From Actinomycetes bacterium (GTDB taxonomy: Bacteria; Actinomycetota; Actinomycetes; Actinomycetales; Microbacteriaceae): 8,250 nucleotides of DNA. Below, piece by piece: positions 1 through 6,666 of the stretch (position 1 is its first letter; each line of letters begins with the position of its first letter). A model generated the notes under the pieces. The model was not told the DNA's origin. It worked only from the letters and a program-made list of their open reading frames with translations, and searched no databases. Location: positions 1 to 8,250 of the forward strand of contig JAUHVN010000112.1 of the NCBI GenBank assembly GCA_030425055.1. Reading direction: 5' to 3'. A program made the translations under genes and the position numbers.

Positions 1-29
1 TGCGCTCGCCGGCATCCGCCGCGCCGTGC

Positions 30-96
30 GCTCCTGTTCTGTGCAACTGCGCCGCATAGAGGTGTAGCAGTCGCACCGAACTGGAGCAGTTGCTCC
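30..96 (+). repeat. Dual-hairpin palindromic repeat, copy 1 (left of the AbiEi-like gene)
   Basis: A 67-nt structured element. Bases 30-50 and 67-87 form an inverted repeat of 21-nt arms pairing at 18 of 21 positions around a 16-nt loop (51-66). The 3' arm runs into a second, smaller palindrome at 83-96 (GGAGCA-gt-TGCTCC), so GGAGC at 83-87 can pair either with GCTCC at 30-34 or with GCTCC at 92-96. The same element recurs in the same orientation at 1175-1241 with 52 of 67 identical bases by hand alignment. Similarity may extend weakly to base 22. No T-tract follows, so it is not a classical intrinsic terminator. Its role is unknown: it may be a REP-like intergenic element, the border of a mobile cassette, or the 3' hairpin of a gene left of the window. 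Confidence 0.85.
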
Positions 97-205
97 GACC
101 CGCTCCGGCGCGGCCCCTCCTCCCCAATCCGGCTGCCAATGGAATCGCTCCACAGTCGCCGGCTTGGACCCCGATCGCCACCTGAACAGAACGAGCATCG
201 GATGC

Positions 206-1153
206 ATGCGACCCGCCCCTGAGATCGACGTGATCCGCCGCAGCGATCGAACAGACCCGCTCGACAACCGTCGCCTGCGCCGGGCGGTGGAGGACGGCTC
301 GTGGGTTCGGGTGGCACCAGGCGCCTTCGTCCGCACTCACGAGTGGTCGACGCTCACCGCGATCGATCGCCATCGGCTGCTGGTCGAGGAGGTGTCGCGA
401 CGGATGCGGCCCGGAGCCGTGTTCGCGCTCCACTCCGCCGCAGCGGTGTGGGGCATCGACGTCCTGGGCGCGTGGCCCGATCGCGTGCAGGTGTTCCGTC
501 CACCAGCCTCCGGCGGCCGCTCGACGGGCTGGGTGGTGCGGCACACACGATCGACCGAGAGTCTGCAGACCGCGCCGTGGGGCATCCATCGAGTCACCTC
601 ACCTGCGCAGACGGCACTGGACCTCGCGCGGCACCTCACCTTCGACCAGGGCGTCGCGGCCGTGGATCAAGCCCTCTGGAATGCACGTCGAGGCGGCCCG
701 CTCACCAGCGTCGAGGACGTCGCGGAGCGTTGGGATCAGGATGCGGGGCATCGCGGTGACGTCCGAGCGATGCGCGTGATCGAATTCGCGAGCCCTCTCG
801 CGGCCAACGTGCGCGAGTCGCAGAGCCGCGTGCTCATCGCCCGGCTCGGCTTTCCGGCACCTCGACTGCAGGAGCGGCGCGTACTTCGCACGGGCCGGCT
901 CGTCTACGGCGACTTCTACTTTCCGCAGCATGACCACTGGGCGGAGTTCGATGGGAACGGCAAGTACCTCAGTCCCGAGTTCGGCGCCGACCGTGATCCG
1001 GCGCAGATCGTTCTGGACGAGAAGAACCGCGAGAACGAGATCCGCCGCGAGGTGCGAGGGTTCTCACGCTGGGAACCGGCCGACCTGAAGCCTCGACGTC
1101 TCTACGACATCCTGACCGGTGATGGGCTGCCCAGCTCCCGCTCGCGCCCGTGA
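206..1153 (+). CDS. AbiEi-like / DUF559-like protein: N-terminal DNA-binding-type domain plus PD-(D/E)XK nuclease-like C-terminus
   Basis: Protein of 315 aa if started at ATG 206. Residues 1-50 (RRLRRAVEDGSWVRVAPGAFV) resemble the winged-helix start of AbiEi-family antitoxin proteins. The middle part (about 70-180, with ALHSAAAVWGI and TSPAQTALDLA) matches the core of the large actinobacterial family often labelled type IV TA AbiEi-like. The C-terminus has the layout of DUF559/Vsr-like PD-(D/E)XK folds: E204 in a helix, D236 in GDFYF, E247-x-D249-G250 followed by K253, then a charged helix DEKNRENEIR (271-280) and GFSRWEP. No AbiEii-type toxin gene lies beside it, so an antitoxin role is doubtful; nuclease activity is inferred only from residue layout. 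The start is uncertain: TTG 164 and GTG 230 are in frame and none has a strong ribosome binding site. I prefer 206 because the family N-terminus begins just downstream. The gene is framed by the repeat copies at 30-96 and 1175-1241. No convincing promoter was seen in 97-205. Confidence 0.8.
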   Translation: MRPAPEIDVIRRSDRTDPLDNRRLRRAVEDGSWVRVAPGAFVRTHEWSTLTAIDRHRLLVEEVSRRMRPGAVFALHSAAAVWGIDVLGAWPDRVQVFRPPASGGRSTGWVVRHTRSTESLQTAPWGIHRVTSPAQTALDLARHLTFDQGVAAVDQALWNARRGGPLTSVEDVAERWDQDAGHRGDVRAMRVIEFASPLAANVRESQSRVLIARLGFPAPRLQERRVLRTGRLVYGDFYFPQHDHWAEFDGNGKYLSPEFGADRDPAQIVLDEKNRENEIRREVRGFSRWEPADLKPRRLYDILTGDGLPSSRSRP

Positions 1154-1174
1154 CCCCCGCACCTGTCGCCGAGT

Positions 1175-1241
1175 GCTCCTGGTCTGTGCGACTGCGCCAC
1201 ATCTGTTCGTAGCAGTCGCACAGAACAGGCGCGGTCGCGCC
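1175..1241 (+). repeat. Dual-hairpin palindromic repeat, copy 2 (right of the AbiEi-like gene)
   Basis: Second copy of the element at 30-96, direct orientation, beginning 21 nt after the stop at 1151-1153. Arms 1175-1195 and 1212-1232 pair at 19 of 21 positions, including an uninterrupted 13-bp core, with a 16-nt loop (1196-1211). The trailing small palindrome 1228-1241 reads GGCGCG-gt-CGCGCC. The loop centre differs from copy 1 but its ends (GCC...GTA) are kept. It lies in the 112-base gap between the convergent ends of the AbiEi-like gene and guaB1, so it could end or stabilise both transcripts, although no T-tract is present on either side. A further short GC hairpin (CCGGG-gca-CCCGG) follows at 1241-1253. 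Confidence 0.85.
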
Positions 1242-1265
1242 CGGGGCACCCGGCCGGCGAGGGGG

Positions 1266-2726
1266 CTACCAGCTGACCGGCAGCGCCTTGCCCTCTTCGT
1301 AGCCGGCGGCCGACTGCAGGCCGACGCGGGCGCGCTCGTGGAACTCCGCGACCGTCGCGGCACCGGCGTACGTGAACGACGACCGCACGCCCGACGTGAT
1401 CATGTCGAGCAGGTCCTCGAGGCTCGGCCGCAGCGGGTCGAGGTAGATCTTCGACGACGAGATGCCCTCGGCGAACAGCTCCTTGCGGGCGAGCTCGTAC
1501 GGGTCGAGCCGCCCGAAGCGCTCGTGCACGGCCTTCGTCGAGGCCATGCCCCACGACTCCTTGTACGCGCGGCCGTCGGAGTCGATCTGCAGCTCGCCCG
1601 GCGCCTCGATGGTGCCGGCGAACCACGAGCCGATCATGACGGATGCCGCACCCGCCGCGAGCGCGAGCGCCACGTCGCGCGGATACCGCACACCGCCGTC
1701 GGCCCACACGTGCGCACCCATGATGCGCGCGGCCTCGGCGGTCTCGAGCACCGCCGAGAACTGCGGCCGGCCGACCGCGGTCATCATGCGGGTCGTGCAC
1801 ATGGCACCCGGGCCGACGCCGACCTTGAGGATCGTCGCGCCGGCCGAGACGAGGTCGTGCACTCCCTCGGCCGTAACGATGTTGCCGGCGGCGATCGGGA
1901 TGCCGAGGTCGAGCTCCGACACCGTCTGCAGCGCCCGCAGCATCCCCTCCTGGTGCCCGTGCGCGGTGTCGACGACGAGCACGTCCACACCGGCGGCGGC
2001 GAGCGCCCTCGCCTTGGCGGCGACGTCGCCGTTGATGCCGACGGCCGCGGCGACGCTCAGCCGCCCGGAGCCGTCGACGGCGGGGCGGTACAGCGTCGAT
2101 CGCAGCGCGCTGCGCTGCGAGAGCGTGCCGACGAGGTGGCCGTGCTCGAGCACGCAGACGGTCTCGGCGCCCGAGGCGACGATGACGTCGAAGGCGTGGC
2201 GGGCCGACTCGATGTCGTCGGCGTCGACGGATGCCGCACGCCCGCGCGTGAGGTCTCCGAGACGAGCATCCGGCAGCGCGGTCCCCAGGCGGGATGCCGG
2301 CACGATGCCGAGCACGTCGTCGAGGTGCACCCGGCCGTCGCCCGCCGCGGTCGCGACGACGATGCCGTGGCCGTCGGTGGCGGGCAGCAGCCGTGCGGCG
2401 TCTGCCACGGTCGCGTCGGGCGGCAGCACGAGCGGCGTGTCCCACGTGACCGGCTGCTGCTTGACCCAGCGGATCGCGCCGTCGAGGTCCTGCAGGGGCA
2501 TGTCCTGCGGCAGCACGCCGAGTCCGCCGCGCCGCGCGAGCGTCGCCGCGAGGCGCGGACCGGTGACCGAGTTCATGTTCGCGGAGACGAGCGGAATGGT
2601 CGCGTTCGTGCCGTCGCCCGGCGACAGGTCGACGTCGAGACGGCTCGTGATCGCCGACCGGCGAGGCACGAGGAAGACATCCGAGTAGGTGAGGTCGACG
2701 TCGGGCCGCTCTCCGTAGAACTCCAT
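1266..2726 (-). CDS. guaB1: GuaB1 family IMP dehydrogenase-related protein, probable GMP reductase with CBS domains
   Basis: A 486-aa TIM-barrel enzyme of the IMPDH/GMP reductase superfamily, acting in purine nucleotide interconversion in the cytoplasm. Seen: N-terminal LTYSDVFLVP (12-21), substrate-side motif SANMNSVTG (48-56), a CBS-pair insertion at about 95-212, the dinucleotide-site motif DTAHGH (253-258), GNIVTAEG (281-288), the catalytic cysteine loop GVGPGAMCTTR with Cys310, ADGGVRYPRD (342-351), IGSWFAGT (365-372) and the flap motif KESWGMAS (389-396). The IMPDH Arg-Tyr flap dyad is not evident. Known: mycobacterial GuaB1 was shown to be a GMP reductase carrying a CBS domain, so reduction of GMP to IMP is the best inference rather than IMP oxidation. 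Start ATG at 2726 gives the expected family N-terminus; only a weak TGGAA lies upstream. It is divergent from kgd and convergent with the AbiEi-like gene. Confidence 0.93.
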   Translation of the reverse strand: MEFYGERPDVDLTYSDVFLVPRRSAITSRLDVDLSPGDGTNATIPLVSANMNSVTGPRLAATLARRGGLGVLPQDMPLQDLDGAIRWVKQQPVTWDTPLVLPPDATVADAARLLPATDGHGIVVATAAGDGRVHLDDVLGIVPASRLGTALPDARLGDLTRGRAASVDADDIESARHAFDVIVASGAETVCVLEHGHLVGTLSQRSALRSTLYRPAVDGSGRLSVAAAVGINGDVAAKARALAAAGVDVLVVDTAHGHQEGMLRALQTVSELDLGIPIAAGNIVTAEGVHDLVSAGATILKVGVGPGAMCTTRMMTAVGRPQFSAVLETAEAARIMGAHVWADGGVRYPRDVALALAAGAASVMIGSWFAGTIEAPGELQIDSDGRAYKESWGMASTKAVHERFGRLDPYELARKELFAEGISSSKIYLDPLRPSLEDLLDMITSGVRSSFTYAGAATVAEFHERARVGLQSAAGYEEGKALPVSW

Positions 2727-2733
2727 GGGTTCC

Positions 2734-2739
2734 AGCGTA
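2734..2739 (-). promoter_or_regulatory. Possible -10 box for guaB1, compatible with a leaderless transcript
   Basis: On the minus strand TACGCT lies 7 nt before the ATG of guaB1, a spacing at which transcription would begin at or next to the start codon. No good -35 match is seen 16-19 nt further up. The weak ribosome binding site agrees with a leaderless start, which is common in actinobacteria. Weak evidence. Confidence 0.25.
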
Positions 2740-2762
2740 CGGCGCGAACGGTACGGCGAACG
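2737..2762. repeat. Short tandem repeat abutting the guaB1 start
   Basis: Two adjacent units, GTACGGCGCGAACG (2737-2750) and GTACGGCGAACG (2751-2762), are identical apart from a CG insertion. They sit 10 nt upstream of the guaB1 start codon and overlap the region where its promoter should lie, so they could be an operator for guaB1. No regulator family is recognised. Confidence 0.5.
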
Positions 2763-2820
2763 TTGCAGGATCGTTCCGCAGCGGCATCCCTCGGCCCGGG
2801 AAACACCCTCGGGACTGCGT

Positions 2821-2826
2821 TACGAT
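2821..2826 (+). promoter_or_regulatory. Likely -10 box of the kgd promoter
   Basis: TACGAT matches four of six bases of the vegetative TATAAT, including the key second A and final T, in an otherwise GC-rich gap. No clear TTGACA-like -35 is present 16-18 nt upstream, where GGGAAAC is found. Transcription would begin near 2833-2835, leaving about 65 nt before the kgd GTG at 2899, or no leader for the small ATG frame at 2835. Confidence 0.4.
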
Positions 2827-2834
2827 TGGAAGTC

Positions 2835-2882
2835 ATGCGTGTGGGCGCGATCTGCCCCGCATTCTCAGGGATTCACCGATGA
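2835..2882 (+). other. Possible upstream small ORF in the kgd leader (15 aa)
   Basis: ATG 2835 opens MRVGAICPAFSGIHR and ends in a TGA that overlaps the ATG of a second short frame (ATGA, 2879-2882). That frame, MKAGDRACRAR, ends at 2914 inside kgd, running through its GTG start. The first ATG is 8 nt after the TACGAT box, fitting leaderless translation. No coding proof exists at this size, and chance is a fair alternative. Confidence 0.2.
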
Positions 2883-2898
2883 AAGCAGGCGATCGAGC

Positions 2899-5800
2899 GT
2901 GTCGAGCCAGGTGACCGGCGTCGGGGTGTCGAACGAGGGCGAGTTCGGCGCGAACGAGTGGCTCGTCGACGAGCTGTACCAGCAGTTCCTCGTCGACAAG
3001 AACTCCGTCGACAAGGCGTGGTGGCCCATCCTCGAGGCGTACCAGCCCGCCGCGACCGACGACGCCGCCCGCGTGCCGTCGGCCCCGACCGCGCCGGCGT
3101 CCGAGGCCGCGAAGCCCGCGCCCGCTGCGAAGCCGGCCGCGCCCGCGGCATCCGCCTCGGACAGCACGAACGCAACGTCGGACGCGCACCCGGTGACCGC
3201 ACCCGTCCCCGTCATCGGCAATCACCCGGTTGCCGCCCGCACGACGGCACGCCCGGCGAAGCCGCAGCCGATCCCCGCGCAGGCACCGAGCAACGCGCCG
3301 TCGTCGTCGGAGGAGAGCGCCGAGGAGGACCGCGTCACCGTCCTGCGCGGCATGCCCAAGACCCTCGCCGCGAACATGGACGAGTCGCTGACCGTTCCGA
3401 CCGCGACGAGCGTGCGCACCATTCCGGCGAAGCTCATGATCGACAACCGGATCGTGATCAACAACCACATGGCCCGCACGCGCGGCGGCAAGGTGAGCTT
3501 CACGCACCTCATCGGGTGGGCGATCATCCAGTCGCTCAAGGACTTCCCCAGCCAGAACGTCTTCTACGCCGAGATCGACGGCAAGCCCTCGGTGGTCGCG
3601 CCCGCCCACATCAACCTGGGCATCGCGATCGACCTTCCCAAGCCCGACGGCACCCGTGCGCTGCTCGTGCCGAGCATCAAGCGCGCCGACACCCTCACGT
3701 TCGGCGAGTACCTCGCCACCTACGAAGACCTCGTCTCGCGCGCACGCAACAACAAGCTGACCGCCGCCGACTTCCAGGGCACGACGATCTCGCTCACCAA
3801 CCCGGGCGGCATCGGCACGGTGCACTCGGTGCCGCGTCTCATGAAGGGTCAGGGATGCATCGTGGGCGCGGGCGCCCTCGAGTACCCGGCCGAGTTCCAG
3901 GGCGCGAGCGAGAAGACGCTCAACGAGATGGCGATCGGCAAGACGATCACCCTCACGAGCACGTACGACCACCGCGTGATCCAGGGCGCCGGGTCGGGCG
4001 AGTTCCTCAAGAAGGTGCACGAGCTGCTCATCGGGCAGCGCGGCTTCTACGACGACATCTTCGCGGCGCTGCGCATCCCGTACGCGCCGATCCACTGGGC
4101 CAGCGACATCAACGTCGACCTCGCCGAGCGCATCGACAAGCAGGCGCGCGTGCAGGAGCTCATCAACTCGTTCCGCGTGCGCGGCCACCTGATGGCCGAC
4201 ATCGACCCCCTCGAGTACATCCAGCGCACGCACCCCGACCTCGAGATCGAAGAGCACGGCCTGACGTTCTGGGACCTCGACCGCGAGTTCGTCACGGGCG
4301 GCTTCGGCGGCAAGCGCACGATGAAGCTGCGCGAGATCCTCGGCGTGCTGCGCGACTCGTACTGCCGCACGATCGGCCTGGAGTACATGCACATCCAGGA
4401 TCCCGAGACGCGTCGGTGGTTCCAGGAGATCGTCGAGGTCAAGTACCAGAAGCCGGGGCACGACGAGCAGCTGCGCATCCTGTCGAAGCTCAACCAGGCC
4501 GAGGCGTTCGAGACGTTCCTGCAGACGAAGTACGTCGGCCAGAAGCGCTTCAGCCTCGAGGGCGGCGAGTCGCTGATCCCGCTGCTCGACGAGATCCTGC
4601 AGGGCGCCGCCGAGGCGGGCCTGGACGGCACCGCGATCGGAATGGCCCACCGCGGCCGTCTCAACGTGCTGACCAACATCGCCGGCAAGACGTACGGCCA
4701 GGTCTTCCGCGAGTTCGAGGGCTCGGTCGCCGTCGGCAGCAAGAGCGGCTCGGGCGACGTGAAGTACCACCTCGGCACCGAGGGCACCTTCGTCGCCGAC
4801 GACGGGCAGGAGCTGCCGGTCTACCTCGCCGCGAACCCGTCGCACCTCGAGACCGTCGACGGCGTGCTCGAGGGCATCGTGCGCGCCAAGCAGGACCGCA
4901 AGCCGATCGGCACCTTCTCGTGGCTGCCGATCCTCGTCCACGGCGATGCGGCGTTCGCCGGTCAGGGCGTCGTCGTCGAGACGCTGCAGATGTCGCAGCT
5001 GCGCGGCTACCGAACCGGCGGCACGGTCCACGTCGTGGTCAACAACCAGGTCGGCTTCACGACGACACCGCAGGACGGCCGCTCGTCGGTGTACGCCACC
5101 GACGTCGCCAAGACGATCCAGGCGCCGATCTTCCACGTGAACGGCGACGATCCCGAGGCCGTGACGCGCGTCGCCCAGATCGCGTTCGCCTACCGTGAGC
5201 GGTTCCACCGCGACGTCGTCATCGACCTCGTCTGCTACCGCCGGCGCGGACACAACGAGGGCGACGACCCGTCGATGACGCAGCCGCTCATGACGAACCT
5301 CATCGAGGCGAAGCGCTCGGTGCGCCGCCTGTACACCGAGGCGCTCGTCGGTCGCGGTGACATCACCGAAGAGGAGTACGAGCAGGCGAAGCGCGACTTC
5401 CAGGACCGCCTCGAGATCGCGTTCGCCGAGACGCACGCCGCCGAGACCGGCACGTCGGGCATCGTGACCCAGGCCGAGATCGTCGACGAGCCCGCCGCCG
5501 GAGAACCCGACACCACCGCCGTGTCGACCGAAGTGGTGCACCTCATCGGTGACACCTTCGTGAACAAACCCGACGGCTTCACGGTGCACAGCAAGATCCA
5601 GCAGCTGCTCGACAAGCGCCTCGACATGAGCCGCAACGGCTCGATCGACTGGGGCTTCGCCGAGCTGCTCGCCTTCGGATCGCTGCTGCTCGAGAAGACC
5701 AACGTGCGCCTCGCCGGCCAGGATTCGCGCCGCGGCACGTTCGTCCAGCGGCACTCGGTGCTGCACGACCGCGCGAACGGCCAGGAGTGGCTGCCGCTGA

Positions 5801-6666
5801 CGAACCTCGGCGAGGACCAGGGCCGCTTCTGGGTCTACGACTCGCTGCTCAGCGAATACGCGGCCCTCGCGTTCGAGTACGGGTACTCGGTCGAGCGCCC
5901 CGACGCGCTCGTGCTGTGGGAGGCGCAGTTCGGCGACTTCGCGAACGGCGCCCAGAGCGTGGTCGACGAGTTCATCTCGTCGGCCGAGCAGAAGTGGGGC
6001 CAGCAGTCGAGCGTCGTGATGCTCCTGCCGCACGGGTACGAGGGTCAGGGCCCCGACCACTCGTCGGCGCGCATCGAGCGCTACCTGCAGATGTGCGCGC
6101 AGGACAACATGATCGTCGCGCGCCCGTCGACGCCGGCGTCGTACTTCCACCTGCTGCGCCGCCAGGCGTACATGCGCCCGCGGCGTCCGCTCATCGTGTT
6201 CACCCCGAAGGCGATGCTGCGTCTGCGGGGGGCGACGAGCCCGGTCGAGGCGTTCACGAACGGCCGTTTCGAGCCCGTGATCGACGACGACCGCGACATC
6301 GACAAGTCGAAGGTGAAGCGGATCCTGCTGCACTCGGGCAAGATCCACTGGGACCTGCGCGCCGAGCTCGACAAGAACCCCAACCCCGAGATCGCCCTCG
6401 TGCGCCTCGAGCAGTTCTACCCGGCGCCCGTCGAGCGGCTGAACGAGATCATCGACAGCTATCCCGACGCCCAGCTGGTGTGGGTGCAGGACGAGCCCGA
6501 GAACCAGGGCGCGTGGCCGTTTATCGCGCTCGAGGTCGTCAAGCACGTGCACGGCCGCACGATCCGCCGCGTCTCGCGCGCGGCTGCGGCCTCGACGGCG
6601 ACGGGATCGCCCAAGGTGCACGCGGCCGAGCAGGCCGACATCATGCGGCGCGCTCTCACGCTCTAA
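2899..6666 (+). CDS. kgd: Multifunctional 2-oxoglutarate dehydrogenase E1 / decarboxylase with fused E2 succinyltransferase domain
   Basis: A 1255-aa enzyme of the TCA cycle, the actinobacterial Kgd/OdhA type. Domains in order: N-terminal helical segment NEWLVDELYQQFLVDKNSVD (19-38); a Pro/Ala-rich linker (about 50-145); an E2 succinyltransferase core (about 150-380) with the active-site motif DHRVIQG (His358); an E1 thiamine-diphosphate part with HIQDPETRRWF (498-508), GMAHRGRLNVL (581-591), the cofactor motif from GD682-683 to NNQ715-717, and YRRRGHNEGDD (780-790); a transketolase-like middle domain (about 915-1110, GQDSRRGTFVQRH, EAQFGDFANGAQ); and a C-terminal domain (1138-1255). No lipoyl domain is present, as usual for this family, so succinyl transfer needs a separate lipoyl E2 protein. 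Known relatives make succinyl-CoA within a mixed complex and are restrained by the FHA protein GarA/OdhI; neither is visible here. The frame is open upstream to 2725, but GTG 2899 is chosen because it gives the family N-terminus and has AGG 9 nt upstream. GTG 2926 is a shorter alternative. Confidence 0.95.
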   Translation: MSSQVTGVGVSNEGEFGANEWLVDELYQQFLVDKNSVDKAWWPILEAYQPAATDDAARVPSAPTAPASEAAKPAPAAKPAAPAASASDSTNATSDAHPVTAPVPVIGNHPVAARTTARPAKPQPIPAQAPSNAPSSSEESAEEDRVTVLRGMPKTLAANMDESLTVPTATSVRTIPAKLMIDNRIVINNHMARTRGGKVSFTHLIGWAIIQSLKDFPSQNVFYAEIDGKPSVVAPAHINLGIAIDLPKPDGTRALLVPSIKRADTLTFGEYLATYEDLVSRARNNKLTAADFQGTTISLTNPGGIGTVHSVPRLMKGQGCIVGAGALEYPAEFQGASEKTLNEMAIGKTITLTSTYDHRVIQGAGSGEFLKKVHELLIGQRGFYDDIFAALRIPYAPIHWASDINVDLAERIDKQARVQELINSFRVRGHLMADIDPLEYIQRTHPDLEIEEHGLTFWDLDREFVTGGFGGKRTMKLREILGVLRDSYCRTIGLEYMHIQDPETRRWFQEIVEVKYQKPGHDEQLRILSKLNQAEAFETFLQTKYVGQKRFSLEGGESLIPLLDEILQGAAEAGLDGTAIGMAHRGRLNVLTNIAGKTYGQVFREFEGSVAVGSKSGSGDVKYHLGTEGTFVADDGQELPVYLAANPSHLETVDGVLEGIVRAKQDRKPIGTFSWLPILVHGDAAFAGQGVVVETLQMSQLRGYRTGGTVHVVVNNQVGFTTTPQDGRSSVYATDVAKTIQAPIFHVNGDDPEAVTRVAQIAFAYRERFHRDVVIDLVCYRRRGHNEGDDPSMTQPLMTNLIEAKRSVRRLYTEALVGRGDITEEEYEQAKRDFQDRLEIAFAETHAAETGTSGIVTQAEIVDEPAAGEPDTTAVSTEVVHLIGDTFVNKPDGFTVHSKIQQLLDKRLDMSRNGSIDWGFAELLAFGSLLLEKTNVRLAGQDSRRGTFVQRHSVLHDRANGQEWLPLTNLGEDQGRFWVYDSLLSEYAALAFEYGYSVERPDALVLWEAQFGDFANGAQSVVDEFISSAEQKWGQQSSVVMLLPHGYEGQGPDHSSARIERYLQMCAQDNMIVARPSTPASYFHLLRRQAYMRPRRPLIVFTPKAMLRLRGATSPVEAFTNGRFEPVIDDDRDIDKSKVKRILLHSGKIHWDLRAELDKNPNPEIALVRLEQFYPAPVERLNEIIDSYPDAQLVWVQDEPENQGAWPFIALEVVKHVHGRTIRRVSRAAAASTATGSPKVHAAEQADIMRRALTL

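Noticed and set aside
1..222. An open plus-strand frame from the left edge to a TGA at 220-222
   Set aside because: It crosses the hairpin repeat and overlaps the AbiEi-like gene start. The same frame type is open in the second repeat copy, so openness reflects GC content and repeat sequence, not a gene.
2788..2812. Direct repeat CCCTCGG at 2788-2794 and 2806-2812
   Set aside because: Seven GC-rich bases repeated once is within chance at this composition and no binding motif is recognised.
2798..2822. ECF sigma factor type promoter (GGGAAAC ... CGTTA) ahead of kgd
   Set aside because: The spacing between the two elements is only 13 nt, shorter than the usual 15-17, and the first element is not a proper GGAAC.
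1119..2882. A 587-codon plus-strand frame opposite guaB1
   Set aside because: Low-complexity Arg-rich translation with no domain; the minus-strand GuaB1 motifs account for the region.
2725..2898. N-terminal extension of Kgd up to the in-frame ATG at 2725
   Set aside because: That ATG lies before the likely -10 box and overlaps the guaB1 start codon, and the extra residues do not resemble the family N-terminus, which begins at about 2899.
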